From Hemicordylus capensis (taxonomy: Eukaryota; Chordata; Lepidosauria; Squamata; Cordylidae): DNA of 64,000 nucleotides. Shown here piece by piece: positions 11,816-24,900 of the stretch. Both the position numbers and the translations under genes were made by a program. Where the stretch lies: NCBI RefSeq assembly GCF_027244095.1, contig NC_069659.1:178676001-178740000 (forward strand), in the 5' to 3' direction. Each line of letters begins with the position of its first letter. Position 1 is the stretch's first letter. The notes beneath the pieces were generated by a model. The model ran no database searches and was not told the DNA's origin. It worked only from the letters and a program-made list of their open reading frames with translations.

Positions 11816-12852
11816 ATTCCCCCCTGGAAAAACTGGATCATCCTAAATCTTCAGGATATATGGGTTTGTAAAGGTACAGCTGTATGTATGGGTCTTACAT
11901 CATTCAGTATACTTGACTTCATTCTCCATAAAGGGGTGATTCATCAGTAACATCTGGCTTTGGGATCTTCATCTAGGTCACCTGTAGATAGTTGTGGTGT
12001 TCCAGCTCTCCATCTTTAGCCTCATAACTTTAGCAAATGACCAATGAGTAAGGGTTTGGGGTTTGACATCTTTGTAGGGTAACAATATCTTCTGGGGAAA
12101 ACCTATATAAGAAAGAAACAGTCCATGCTCCCAGGCAAAATACTATAACTTGTTAAAATAGGATTCAGACTTCTGGACGAGGCCTAATGTCTCATGAAGC
12201 AAATTAAAGTGTCCCTTTTTACAGGCCTCTTTAGTAAAAGGTGTTATCAGAAAAATTGTCCATAATCTTGCAGAGGGGTGAAACCTGTGATAATAAAGTC
12301 AAGTCTCTCATCAGGAGCTGTGAAAACAGGGTATGGGTTTAACAGTAACACACAAAGCTTGATCCTTTTAAACTGGGAAGTCTTCTAGGTAAAATGCAAA
12401 TTGGTACTTTGGAACTCCCTTCCACTTGCAGGAGTGGCAAAACAAAATTCCTTTCATCAAATCTCATGTCTGGGATCTGGAATTTTAAGATTCAGCTACT
12501 GTGAAGGCAAAGCAGGGCTAGTGGATGAGACAAATTTAAAATTTAAACCTTAGACCATTTGATTATTAGCTCTCAGTTTACATCAAAATCAGCTAGCAGA
12601 AATATTGCATAGATTTTATAAAAACATAAGACAATAATACAATTAATCTTAAAATCAATTTTTCCTTCTCACCCACAATTAACTGGCTGGAACACAAACT
12701 GCTTTACAGAGAACCTCCTTCCCCCTCCCACCTGGAAATGGGCGGAGTTGTCATTGTTAATCAGAGATCAGCTTTCAGTTGTGAGAAAGAATTTGGAAGG
12801 GAATCTTCCGGTTTAGAGAGAGGTTTTGAGCTCACAGAAAATAGGTAAGATA

Positions 12853-13421
12853 CAGGTGAAACAGATACAGGTTGAAAGTACTGCTTGATACAGCTTGAAA
12901 GTATAAGCATGCATATGTATTCAGTACTTGGTTTGGGCCCCTTTTGCAGCAATTACTGCCTCAATGCGGCGTGGCATGGATGCTATCAGCCTGTGGCACT
13001 GATGAGGTGTTGTGGAAGACCAGGATGCTTCATTAGCGGCCTTCAGCTCTTCTGCATTGTTTGGTCTCATGTCTCTCATCCTTCTCTTGGCAATGCCCCA
13101 TAGATTCTCTATGGGGTCAGGTCAGGCGAGTTTGCTGGCCAATCAAGCACAGTACACTGTATACTTTTCAGAGGTCCATATTGTTCTATTCTACAATCCT
13201 TGTCTTCTTGGTTCCATGTAATATTCTAATTTTTTGGGATTGTGGATTTGGGGTTTTCATGAGCTGTACGCCATGATCATCACAATTATAACAAATTAAG
13301 GCTTGACTTATCTCGCTTTGCATGTAATGCGTCTGTCTCATATATCAGTTTCACCTTTTAATTTGCATTACTGAAATTAATGGACTTTTGCACGATATTC
13401 TAATTTTCCGAGTTTCACCTG
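12853..13421 (-). mobile_element. Tc1/mariner miniature element, copy 2
   Basis: The right end GAGTTTCACCTG at 13421 and the left CAGGTGAAAC at 12853 are each flanked by TA (12851-12852, 13422-13423). The transposase remnant reads on the minus strand and matches copy 1. Most of the left inverted repeat is missing and replaced by about 35 bp containing GATACAGGTT and GATACAGCTT; the right inverted repeat is essentially complete. The element lies inside the ERV, so it inserted after the ERV did. Confidence 0.9.
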
Positions 13422-13859
13422 TAAACCATGTCAGTAAACATAACATATAAAGGCTTATGACACTCAGTAGTGGCAGAAATATCACAATCAACTTGATATA
13501 AGAATGAATGAAATAGAGCTTGCTCTTATGCCTAATGCATTTAGCCAGCCATAAGCAGCACTTTTGCAGAGGTGGGAAGATTCAGAACCCCAGTTGGCTG
13601 GCTGGGACTGTTGCTCCCCCTGTTGCTCAGGCCATGACCAATTTTATGTTCAATTAATATAATAACTGCTAATTTTGGAATTCAGTGTCAGAGCAAGTTT
13701 GGTCTGGAACAGTTTACAGAAAAAGAGACATGTCACTAGAATAAATAAATTCACAAATACAACAAAAACCTCATCTCCACAGAGATGAGTTATAAGATTG
13801 ATGGGGGTTGAATTCCTGCACAGAACCAGAGCTTTGGGCTCCCGCTCAGAAACACGCGC

Positions 13860-13880
13860 GCGCACACACACACACACACG
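13860..13880. repeat. Short GC/AC dinucleotide run
   Basis: CGCGCGCGCA followed by an (AC)n tract of about eight units, inside the ERV interior. Confidence 0.8.
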
Positions 13881-15303
13881 CTTGTCTTGTGTATTTCACA
13901 GAACAAAGGACTAAACAAAGAAAACTTCATATGACCCACAAATAATTTTATAACATTTTAAATATGTTAGCCATAAACTCAGTTAAGAAAGTAGCTCAAA
14001 CAGAACAAACTTATCACAGTCATCCATGAAACAATCTGTAATTCCATATTACCTTTCCACATCACAACTTACAACTTACAGGTGCTTTTCAATCATTTTT
14101 GTTGTTGTCGTTGTTAACAAATTCCAACCAAAATCCTTTCACGTCTCCTTCTAGTCTTTTCTCTGCAATTCCCTGCACAGAACTTCAACATATGCATTCC
14201 TTCAAACTCCATTTTCTTTCCTCTTTTCCAACTGCAAGCAGTTGAAGAGAGAGAAAAAAAAGAAAAGAAAAAGAGAACAAAAGCAGCCTTTTGTTTGGAG
14301 AAACTTTTTGCAGCAAGAACAGTGTTATCTTTTGGCTTGGTTACAACGGGACAGCAGCAGCAAGAATTTAGACTGTTTGCAACACAAGAGCAGCTAGCAG
14401 CTGTTTGAGCTTGGAAACAGAACATAGACAGCATGATTTTAGCAAAAGACAATCATTCTTTCTTGTTTAATACTTTCTTCAGACCCCTCCCTCTCTTCTC
14501 AGACTGAGATAGTTCCCTTGTTCTCCATAGCATGTTGGAAAGGAGAAGCGGCTTGGAGCATGATGGTAATACATATGGTGGGGGTTTCTTTGGTAGGCCT
14601 GTGCATATTGGTGTTGTTAAAATTTACCGGTATGTGTATAAAATAAAAGCAATTGCAAAAGGATGTTACTGAGCTCATAGTATGGCCAAACTTCCATACA
14701 GAGGCGTTTTAAAACTTTCTTTCTGAGGGCGCCTCCCCCTCCCATGAGAATCATCCAATTTTTCAACACGCATTCTAAAGGTGTACAGTACATTAAGTCC
14801 GTTCAGATTTCGTGTACTTGCTATTTCTACTCCCCATAGCCCCCTCCTTCATCCCTGCACGGACTTAGTTTGCCCCTTCACGGGCTGCCCCTACACGGGC
14901 GGTAATTTCCCCTCGCCCCTGCGCGGAATGGGTACTCACCAAAAGACGTCTCTGGATTTCACTCTCTCTGTCTCACTCACTCTCTCCGTTCACACTGTCA
15001 TTCACTCTTGCCTGGCATATTGTGGTGAACGGCCCATCCTGGTTTCCCAAAACCCCTCTTGCTGAATCAGCTGAGGGCCGGCTTGGGAATCAAGGGCTTT
15101 TCCAAGACAGGTCGGGCATCCACCCAGGAGTCTCACTCACACATTCATTCACTCTTGCCTCGATCCCCAGATGTGGCGTGTTTGTAACGACTGGCACATC
15201 TCGGGCCTAAGAGAATCCTCCACAGACAAAACTCTGTGGGGCGCGCTGGATTTTGTTGTCCCGTGACGGGTCAGACTGTCCACCCAGAGGTCACATCCGA
15301 CTC

Positions 15304-15314
15304 TCACGGCACCA
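15304..15314 (-). promoter_or_regulatory. ERV primer binding site, tRNA-His type
   Basis: On the minus strand TGGTGCCGTGA begins three bases after the 5' LTR. It is complementary to the tRNA-His acceptor end (TCACGGCACCA), the usual start point of minus-strand DNA synthesis in retroviruses. Confidence 0.8.
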
Positions 15315-15317
15315 AAT

Positions 15318-15469
15318 TGATGTGAATTCGGTTCGTCCCTGGGTCCGCCTTTTAGTCAATCAAACTGACTCAGTGGGAATCATTTAGAGGCTTTTTATTG
15401 CTACTGCAGTTTTAGCAATAGGTAATCAGTAGGCTCACGCTCTTAAGTGTGAGTTTTCTAAACACATCA
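15318..15469 (-). repeat. ERV 5' LTR
   Basis: 152 bp with the same TGATGTG/CACATCA ends as the 3' LTR and nearly the same R/U5 sequence. The primer site lies directly beside it. Confidence 0.8.
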
Positions 15470-15473
15470 CTAT

Positions 15474-15866
15474 TATTCCTTTCTGAAGGAACCCTGGGCC
15501 TTGTTCAAACTAGATTCCCATCTGCCTCTCAAGCCTGATCTCAACTTGGACCAGCAGCATTCCCTGAGCTGGGCCTATGCTGTAAGTTGCAGACTGAATA
15601 TTGCATAACCTCACGAAGGCAAGAAACTGGATCTTTTGGGAGAAAACTAAAAAGATTTGGGAAATATTTCAAGAACTGGAAGTAAAGGTGTACAGGATGA
15701 GTAGCAGGAAGGGGATGAAAACAAAGAGATGTTATGGGTCCATGGGGAACTGTTGGAGGCAATGAAAAATCCAGATAACTTGTGTCTTGTTGTAACCCAT
15801 AAAACAGCCCTGTAGGGAAGAGAAGTCTGATATAGGTAAGGGTACCATATCAAAGATGGAATGACT
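15474..15866. other. Unassigned DNA
   Basis: Sequence between the ERV and the minisatellite. Short overlapping minus-strand frames here have no recognisable motif. Confidence 0.45.
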
Positions 15867-15867
15867 G

Positions 15868-16055
15868 AGGACCCGGGGGGCTGGCGACTCCTCGGGGGGG
15901 GGGAGAAGGAGGACCCGGGGGGCTGGCGACTCCTCGGGGGGGGGAGAAGGAGGACCCGGGGGGCTGGCGACTCCTCGGGGGGGGGGGGAGAAGGAGGACC
16001 CGGGGGGCTGGCGACTCCTGGGGGGGGAGAAGGAGGACCCGGGGGGCTGGCGACT
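15868..16055 (+). repeat. G-rich minisatellite
   Basis: Five tandem copies of a unit of about 40-45 bp. The core reads GGACCCGGGGGGCTGGCGAC and is followed by a G run of 8-13 bases and GAGAAG. The unit length varies mainly in the G run. The 66-codon frame with EDPGGWRLLGGG repeats is simply this array translated. G runs of this length could form G-quadruplexes. Confidence 0.92.
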
Positions 16056-17054
16056 CTGTAATTAGCTTATAGATTCTGCTCTGTTTTCAACTATGGTATT
16101 CACTTTTAACCAAGTTCATCTTGAAGTTAATTTTTCTCGGGGTGAACTTTATAAGTCTTGAGAAAAATGGATAGGATTCCTGCAGAAATTTCTTCTGCAA
16201 ATCATGGTAAGGGAAATGAAGACACCCATGAGGATGCAGACAGTTCTAGGAGGAGGAATCTCCAATTGATTTCGTAGGAGTGGAATGTTGGTGCTCTCTT
16301 GGCCAAGGACTTGTTTATCTGCTTAACTAAGGTAAAACTCTGTATCGATTACTAGTTTTTTTTTATTTTTGTTTTTAAATTCCCGTTTGTTTTCTTGATT
16401 GCCTTTGCCCCAGTGTGTTTTTGGGAAATGTCCTCCTTGTAGTCTTGTGTCACTCAGGGGCTACGAAGAAGGGATTGGTTGCATCCCAGTTCCAAGAAAA
16501 GGAGAAGATACTGTTGTGGTCAGAATTCATGTTCTGAGGAGTTTTTTTGTGGGGCTAGAGAGCAACAACAGCTGGGCAAAGCCCAGATAGATGGAAGTGT
16601 GGAGCGAGGCAGTCCTACTGGCCTCCATGGGGCATTGATGCTCCCTTTCTCTGCTTAAACTTTTAAATAAAACTAATTGTTTTTGTTCCACCTTTATTTT
16701 TTATATTTTAAATTATTTCTATATTTTCATTAAAACATTCCAAGCTTGTGTCCAGCCCATTAGACCCCACTATTGCCTCTTGAGTTCTCCCTGGATGAGC
16801 TTGACAGAACCTTTCACAAGAATCCCATTTGCAAAAACCTCCCCATTTGTTCATGCTTGTGCTGCTTCCTTGCCATAGCTGGCCACGTGAAGCAATGGTG
16901 GGGATTTGGTGCAGAGAGGGAGCAAATTTATTCACAGCAACTGGGCAGCCGCAGGGTGGAGGGGAGTGGTTTCTAGATAAGCTAGGTCTGGAAATCTTGG
17001 GTTCATAGCACAACCAAGAGAAATGGCACAGAGGAAGCCAGGAAGCTATGGATG
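16056..17054. other. Unassigned DNA
   Basis: No coding domain or bounded repeat seen; open frames of 60-100 codons have no recognisable motif. Confidence 0.45.
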
Positions 17055-17250
17055 CTCTACCTGAGGCTCTCCAGCTGTTGCTGGACTACCACTCTTGTTC
17101 TCCCCACCTGCTGTTGGGACTACATATTTCCTGTTTGACACAAGACATGACAGCTGGGGATGATGGGAACTGTATCAGCAGTAGCAACTGGAGGTGATGA
17201 GAGTTGGAGTCCAGCAACAGCTAGAGATCCTGAGGTTGACTACCCCGCAT
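17055..17250. mobile_element. Foldback repeat (possible hAT-type)
   Basis: The left arm carries CTCTCCAGCTGTTGCTGGAC and the right arm (about 17203-17240) carries GTCCAGCAACAGCTAGAGAT, an inverted match, with GATGATGGGAACTG-type blocks between. A related foldback at 61503-61639 has a target duplication; no clear duplication was found here. Confidence 0.55.
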
Positions 17251-20008
17251 CAACAAATAGAGTCCCCTTGTGCAAACCTAATATGTTGATGGAGAAAACC
17301 ATCGTGTTTTGTGTGACAGCTCCTTGTCAGGGGGTTGGATAAAGAAACCAGGCAGAAAACTGAGGGCTGTTAAAAAAAAATGCTATTAGAGCTGCAGAAC
17401 TGCTGCTTAAAATCTCACATATCTTTTTCTTCCCTCTTCATCATGCCAGCAAAGGAAGAGCTTCCCTTTAAAAATTCAACAAAGGATCCCATCCTGCATT
17501 TGACTCTGCATTATCAACTTAAGTGCTCAGGGTGCGCTTAGCCAAGTAAATATGCACCAACACTGTGACAGATCTCCCCTGGTGTGTCTCAGACACCAGA
17601 TTCCCATTCTGGCTACACTTCCAAAAGCCTCACATACACTCAAAGTGCTGAGAGAAGACTATGCTGCAGAAGGAAAGCATGTGGAAGAGGATAGTGGGAA
17701 ACATTTTTCATTTCTTGCAGGGATGCAGAAGGTCTCTGTTTTGTGACCATGATCCAGTGGCAGGGTGGGATTTGGGTTGTGGCTGGAATCAGAGACTGGG
17801 GTGCTCAACCAAAGAAGGGGAGGCAGAGTTTCACAGCAAACTGCTTCATCCCAGGAGTGGAAGTCACACCTTTGTTTACAAAACCCTGTTCAAACTAGAT
17901 ACTAAAGCTGTGTCCCGAGTTTGTATCAGTTTCCTCTGTCACATCTCTTGATATTGATCTGGGTGCAATACCACACCTTCCTTCCCCTAACTATGCAGAT
18001 AGTAAGGGGGCCTGATGTTGCACCCAATCTTGGCAGGGTGCAAGGAACAATGCTGGACCATGCTGTGGCTGCATCTTCATGTCTGTAGGGCCAATCGGGG
18101 GGCAGAGGGCACTTTAAATAAGACCTATTCCCATTTTTAGGCCATCTGCAGGAACACCTCTCCATCCGCTCAGCCCTCGGGCAACAGCTGGCCACAATTT
18201 GGGTTCAAGTAGGAATTTTTCCCCTACACCTGGATTGGCCTGGAGGTGGCTGGTTTTTTACCTACTCTGTACTGTTGCACTGCAAGGGATTTTTGATCTG
18301 GCAAACACTGCAAGCCATACCGCTAAATAGTGTAGCCCCCTTGTTCACCATGGCAAGTCAGGGAGGGGATACAGTACCACACCTCAGGGTGACAAATGCA
18401 CTGAGGCTTAGCTACACTGCAGTTCTCTGTTTAAATTAGTTAATAAAGTTATGGCCCTAATTTTAACCCAGTTCCTGTGTCCTGTCATTTATTTTTGGGT
18501 GTGGGTACAATGGCAGAACTCTTGCAGGATGATCTCAAGTAGCACAGAATAATATCTATAGATCCACAAAGCCAAGCTTCGCAAAGGGGCAGAATCTAAA
18601 AATCAAGGAGAAGCAAGATTGCTCATTCAGCTTCAGCAAGTCTTAAAGAGCCTCTCTTCCCCCAACTGCCCAAAATGGGTTCATTCAGAATCTCACTGAA
18701 TTAATTGGCAAACCTCTGCTTAGACTATTCCACTTCAGACTGCAAGCAGAAGATTTAATTTTTTAATGCTCTCCCCCATAATTCTTTAAGTCTTCGTGTG
18801 GAAACCTAGCATGTAGGGGAAAGGGGTTCAAACACAGGAGTGCAGGCAGAAATAAAGCTTGAGGAACAACTCAGTTTATTATGTGAATATATATGGGTTG
18901 TGGGGGAGTGCAATACAATGTGGGGAAAACTCAGTTGGGGGCAATGTACACCCTGGATTCTGTTGGGAAGTTATTTCTGTCTTCCAAGCACAGGAATCAC
19001 ACGTTCAGGGCACGTCTTAGTGAAGAGTAGAGATGTGATTTTCAAGGTTTAGGGTGTTGGGAATTCTCTCTGGTAGGAGAAACCCTTTTTCATTATAGCA
19101 GAGTGCACAGAGACACAACACAGTGGAATTTGATTAGGCATGCGTGTATGCTGAGAGTAAAGTAACTTGGAGCCAGTTCATAGTTTCAAATCAATATAAA
19201 TGGTATTTATTAGAGAACTAGATAGGAAAGTGAGGAGTTAGGGTCTAGCTAGCTAGCTGGATGCAGATGGATTCTGCATCTCTGCACACATGGTGCAGGG
19301 GAGAGGAGCTTGCATGTTGCAAGGTAGAAGGAACAGGAAGAGAAGGGAGAGAAGAAGGAAGCGGCTGGAAGGAAGGAAGTCCCTAAGATTAGCAATCTAC
19401 ATTCCAAAGGGATAGTGTCAGAGCAGTAGAGAAGGGATGACCAGTGTCTTGACCATCTAGCCCTCTGACTCACTAGTCTGTCCTCCGCTGTCATTGAGAC
19501 AAGAGACAGCACAAAGTCCTTCACTTCCAACAGATTCAACGTAAACCTTTCCCTTAATTGCAATTTTTCTAAATGCTGGGATCTTTTGGGGGGAGGGTCG
19601 CACAAACCACACACCTGCAGCTTGAAGTGGCACAATCCAGGAAAATATTAATCTTTGATTTTGCTGAATGTTTAAATGGGCAATTATTGTTAGGAGACTT
19701 CAGTCTATCTGATGGAACAGCTAGGGAGCAGCTGGAGGAAAAGATGGCGGCAGCAGCAGGACCAGACAGCACTGAGCAGTGACAGGTTTGGTGGAAAGCA
19801 AAGAGGGCTGACTAAGAGCTGCTGGTGAGATTCCTATTAGGGCTAGTATGGAGTATTGGGAAACTGCTGAATGCACTCATCCCATTTTCATTTGTTTCTT
19901 TTTGTTCTTATGATGGTTGTTCTTTATAGTTAACAAGAATTTTTTGTGATGCTTTAAAAACTGGTATATATTTTTCTTTCAAGTAAAAATTTCACCTTTG
20001 ATTCAATG
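17251..20008. other. Mostly unassigned DNA, some retroelement-like
   Basis: From about 17950 to 18520 the sequence resembles a retroelement 3' end: a TAATAAAG polyadenylation-type signal lies near 18440. I could not assign it. Around 19200 the minus strand has AATAAATACC, again LTR-like without partners. The 128-codon frame at 19249-19635 (minus) shows no domain I recognise. Confidence 0.35.
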
Positions 20009-21854
20009 GGGGGTGTAGCCAAGATGGCAAAGTGAAGACAGCTCCTGATGTGAGCTCCACTCTAAAACTGCAAAACTTTTTATTTTCTTGGCTCTCCTTT
20101 TCCTACCAGCCTGGATAATTGCCTCTTAACCCTGTTTTTAATTGCTGCATTTTAGCAACTGTTTTGGATGTTACCCGGCTTCGTCTCTCTCTGGCTGTGC
20201 AATTTGATTCTCTGAAAACAACATGGGAAGTAAAAGACATAGAAGAAATTCTATGTTGGATCAGAACATAAAGCTTTCTAAGCAACATATGATTGATTCT
20301 TTCCTGACATCTCAACAGACTGAGTACTGATAAAATTCTAGTAGCTAACAGATTTGAGTGCCTAGAAAATGGCCTATGGCTGGATGCTATGTTTAAGGAA
20401 GGTAGAGACAAAGAGGATGCTGTAAACTCCCTTCTCGCCAACTTCATTGCAGTCTGAGCCAAGCCATAATGCACTACCTTCAGATCTTAGTGAATTAAGG
20501 GCTCTGCATAGTCTCCCTCAAGACTCTGAGGCTACCCCACTCCTTGCTGAGTCAAGTTCCGACCCTTGTCTAAAACTCTCAGTCTTAACTTCAGAAACTT
20601 GAATATGCCTTTTCCAACGGCTCTCGACTCTTACAGCAAAATTAGATGATATCAAGGCAATGCTGAATAAACCATGCAAAACTCAAGCAGGGGGTGAAGC
20701 TTAGGTAGAGCATGGGAAGGCTGTGTTAAACACAGAACCTCTTGCTAATTATTCCTCCATAAGAGTCCTTCAGCTGAACCAGATCCTGTTAACAATATAT
20801 GTAAACCGCATAAATGTGTGACACTGGGATAACAAACTTTGTATCAAACGTTCTTTGTCAGATCTTATGATTTAGACTTAATTTCGATTGATTTACTGGT
20901 TTTTGCCAAAAAGCCAAGGAGATGACCTTCTGAAATTAGACTCTTACTTTCATTTGAACAGTCGTTAATTCTTGCAACCCTGATTCATATGTGTGATTAC
21001 TTATGTAGTCTGGAAATTTTCCCTCAATGGGTTTTTTTACAACCCAGAGAAATGGGAGAATCCAGAGTATCAACCTTTGTTTTCTAAATGTGCTTCAAGG
21101 ACACAAGAAAGAACACCCAAGCCAATATTGCCTGAGAAACGAAGCCAAGCTCTGTCTGTTAAGAATGATAAAGACCCAGCTGCTGACCCCAGCCTTACTC
21201 TAAACAACTCTGGATCTAGCCAAATGGAAGTTATAACACAAATAGTCTCTCAGATAGAAAATTCATTTGCTTGTGTGTAGCATTGCAAATTCCTTGCTTG
21301 TCAGCCAGCCGGCTCCATGGGAGAGTGAAAGTGGTGATTCTGAGAAGGTGGAGAAATTAATACTCCCAGAACAGATGGCCACCCCTTCCCAGGAGGTTCC
21401 TCCTCACACTTCTCCAGGACAATATCAAGAAGAATCTGGACTTTCACAACTGCAGATTGAGCCAATTGTATATCTGCAGGAGCCCACTTCCCTAAGGAAT
21501 GTCGATTCACCTAAAAGAGTTCCAGGAATGATTTTTGCCACTGACCCACATTTTGACGAGATTGTTGCTCTAATGACTACAGGCTCCCCTTTTGTACTGA
21601 GGCAAGAATGATCTGCCTCTCCTAGATCTCCTACTCCTACCCACTCTAATAATAACTCAGGGTGCGGGTTGATGCCTGTTCTTCCAACCTCTCTCCTGGG
21701 CCAGCCGTTACAAGGGGATGCCACCCTAGTTCAGCCTACTCCTGAATTAGATTCGCCAGGACTGGAGGCAACAGTAAATCCTCCTGTTATTGACTGCCCT
21801 CTGGTGAACTCCAGTCCAACTACAATTCCTCCTGGCACTTCAGATTGACATTGC

Positions 21855-24800
21855 TTGTATCATCGCCCTTTAAAATGTTTGATGTGGAATGTGGCCAGCT
21901 TTCAAGGCTGGCAGATGCTGAATCTGCTAGATACTTTGCTGACTTTGATCTTTTGCTTTTTCAGGAGATATGGTTGTCTGAAGAACTCCACCTGCATAGC
22001 TTTACAGCCTTTTCAGTCAGAGCAACCCCAGGGAGTGGCAGAGGCCAGCCATGCAGCGGGCTGAGTATATTTATCGCTACTACCATCAAGGCCACAATTA
22101 CCAATTTGCCTAATTGTGAGCAGTATGCTATGGCCTTGCTGCTATGGCCTTGCTGCTTTCTATATCCCATCTTATTGCCCATGCTCTCAGATTAAGATTG
22201 TATGGTCTTAACTTAAGGCCTATATAGAAGAGCTGCAATGCTCTGTACCACACGTATATACCGTGATTGCTGGTTAATTCAATGCCAGAATGGGAATTAA
22301 CAATAAGATATTATATACTAAATTCTAGTATTTTCCCTTGGCCCATGAAATTCCTCCACCATTAATTGCCCATCAATTTAAGGACAGAATAGGGAATTGC
22401 ACAAGTCTGTGTCTGTCCCAAACTTTTGATGAATTAAACTTGCAATTGTTGAATGGTGCTAAAATTGATGACCATGCAGCTGAGTACACTTTTGGGGCTG
22501 GTTCCAGATTTTTCACAGTTGATTATATGGTGATCTCTCCTGGCTTACTTATATATCTTGAGAAATTTTAAATTGCTAGTCGCCTGGAGAGTGGTCACCT
22601 CCCTGGAGAGTTACAACAGAATTTCTCTGGTAGCCTAATATTTGCTGAACTGACCTATCTTTCAAACTTAGATCTGGAGGCGCATCCCTCCTCGGTTAGG
22701 TGGTCTGATAGTCTGGGGGAGCAGGTCAGGTTAATGCTGGGATCTACAAGTCTGATCTCTCTCCACTCAGTATTGCTAATAAATGAGATGGATGATGATA
22801 TTTTAGACCACTATAATAATATTGTTCTGGCACTCCAGCCTGTAACAAGCCCACAGTTTACTCTAAGAGCTGGTTTGATAAAGACTGCATTAATGCCCAA
22901 AGTGAGCTGCTTATTGCTTATCAAGCACATAGGGACTGCCCTTTGTTTGCTTCCCTCCAGAGCACCATACTGCAGAAAAAACAATATATGCAGTTACTGA
23001 AAAATAAAAAGAGAGATGCCGTGAGAGTAGACTGGCAACAATTGATAGCAGCCACAAGATCAAAAAACCCCTCATTGTTTTGGTGTATGATTGCCCTATA
23101 TCCATCTCGTGGTATAGCCCACATTAATTGTGTGATCCGCACCTTGGTTTGCAAGGAACACTTTCATAAGTTATATAAAGTGTAACCCTATTATATTTAT
23201 TTATTTGTTTATTTATTTATTTATTTACACAGTCAGACAGGTGTTGTTGACTGGTTTGTTTTATCCAGACATCGAGTCCTTCCCAAGGACCTGGGATGGC
23301 TGAATTTTATCATCAATGTTGTTGCTGTTATTATAGATATCGTCGCAAAATATAGGCTGTTCCCAGTAAAGCTGCTTTTTGTAATTGGCTGATGGTGATT
23401 TCTATTGTTATTGTTGTTATATAATAGAGATGAAGAAACTGGCACAAACCCAATATGTGATGTGGGTCAGCTGCCAGAATGGCCTCCTGTGTCTTGTTCT
23501 GAAATAGACGCTTTGGTAAGACAGTTAAAACCTGGTAAAGCCCCAGGATATGACCATATATCAGCAGTGGTAATCAGAAATAATCTGGCATGGTGGACCC
23601 CAGTCCTGACTTTGTTGTTTTCACATATTGATAAGACAGCTCATGTCCCGAAGGATTGGGTTGTGGCAGTAATTATTCCAATTCACAAGAAAGGTAATAG
23701 GAAGCTCCCTGACAACTATAGACCTGTTTGTCTGCTCAGTGTGATAAGTGAGCTTTATGCCAGATACTTGTATGAGAGACTGCTAGACTGGTTTGAAATG
23801 GACAGCATCTTGGCTGAGGAGCAGTTTGGCTTCCATGCAGGCATTCTGTCATGGACCCAGCCTTAATTTGCAGCATATAGTAGGGAAATACTCCTCCAAT
23901 TCTAGCTGTGCTTTGTTTGCAGGATTGGATGATTTCAGGGCCACTTTTGTTTTGATCCCTAGGGAGAAACTCTGGAACAAGCTACTAAATTCATCAATGG
24001 ATCATTGGCTATTATGCTTGATAATAAAACTTCATGAAAACTCCTGTATAAGAGTGTGCTATAGTGCACAGGGGCACCTCACCAAGGATGGTCTAACATT
24101 TAGGGGAGTAAGAAAAAGATGCATTTCGGCTCCACTTTTGTTTAACTTTTAAATTAATTCCCTTGCTTCCAATTTAAACAATTTGGATCATCACCCTCCC
24201 AAATTAGTGGGTAAGCATCTCGCTATTCTCTTGTATGCAGATGATGCCATCATTCTTTTGCAAACTCCAATAGGTTTAAGAAGAGCATTGTGCTCTTTGG
24301 CCTCCTATTGTAAGGAGCACTCACTTGAAATTAATTATAGTAAAACCAAGATTCTAGTCTTTGCGAAAAGACCAAAAATTTACAATTGGATACTAAATGG
24401 GTACAAGTTGGAACAAGTAATACAATTTAAGTACCTTGGTGTAATATTTCAGGCCCCTGGCTGCAGATCTGTGCACAGAGAATATGTTAGAATGCTAAGA
24501 AGAGCACACAGGCAATTAATCTTATTGCTATTCCTGGGGTGCCCATCTTATCCCTGCAGCTATTAAACACTTTGAGGCCAAAGTCCATGCACAGCTCTTG
24601 TGCGGAGTGCAGCTGGGCATATGCCCTAATTTCTCTAAATCATAAGTGGTTCAATCTAATTTCCTGAAGAATATATTTCAGGTCCCCAGCTGCATTCGTA
24701 GGGCGGTTCTATGGCTGGAAGCAGGGTTGCTCAAAACAGAGGCTAGGGCTTGGATTATTATTTTTGAATTCTGGCTTAAGCTCATTTTCTATCCCATCGG

Positions 24801-24900
24801 TTTAGCCCCATTGGTGCTAAAGGACATATATCACTCAAGGTGGGGAAAAAGGGGAGGAGGAAAGGCTATATTACGATTTTTTCTTCCACCACACTGCTAA
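21855..24900 (+). pseudogene. LINE ORF2 remnant (endonuclease plus reverse transcriptase)
   Basis: The frame is broken repeatedly but the domains lie in order. The APE-type endonuclease is at about 21855-22600. A linker follows. Reverse-transcriptase motifs are LKPGKAPGYDHIS (about 23527), NYRPVCLLSVISELYARYL (about 23717) and LLYADDAIILLQTP, with the catalytic YADD at 24234-24245. Then come the thumb-like region KYLGVIFQAPG (about 24430) and a C-terminal stretch LEAGLLKTEARAWIIIFEFW (about 24715). Stops and frame changes are spread throughout, including an in-frame stop in the region after FGFHAG (about 23865). The YADD box is intact here, unlike the younger copy. Confidence 0.78.
23194..23421 (-). 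mobile_element. R4 LINE 3' tail, 5'-truncated
   Basis: The minus strand matches the last 175 bp of the R4 element at 55488-59170: AGAAATCACCATCAGCCAAT through CAACACCTGTCTGACTG, then a (TAAA)n tail at 23194-23227. The 5' side meets a (AAC/AAT)-like run at 23403-23421. It interrupts the older LINE ORF2. Confidence 0.85.

Larger units (their letters stand above)
11328..15469 (-). mobile_element. Endogenous retrovirus with tRNA-His primer site
   Basis: Two related LTRs, each with TGATGTG...CACATCA ends, bound the element (3' LTR 11328-11815, 5' LTR 15318-15469 in minus orientation). Both flanks carry CTAT (11324-11327 and 15470-15473), a 4-bp target duplication. Next to the 5' LTR lies TGGTGCCGTGA, complementary to the 3' end of vertebrate tRNA-His. 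Next to the 3' LTR is a purine tract, CCAGGGGGGAAT. No recognisable gag, pol or env frame survives in the roughly 3.5-kb interior, so it is a broken or non-autonomous copy. LTR segments that can be compared differ at only two or three bases over about 125, suggesting a fairly recent insertion. A Tc1 miniature element was inserted into it later. Confidence 0.85.

Noticed and set aside
15861-16061. Glycine-rich repeat protein (EDPGGWRLLGGG)
   Set aside because: It is a translation of the G-rich minisatellite; no start context or neighbours support a gene.
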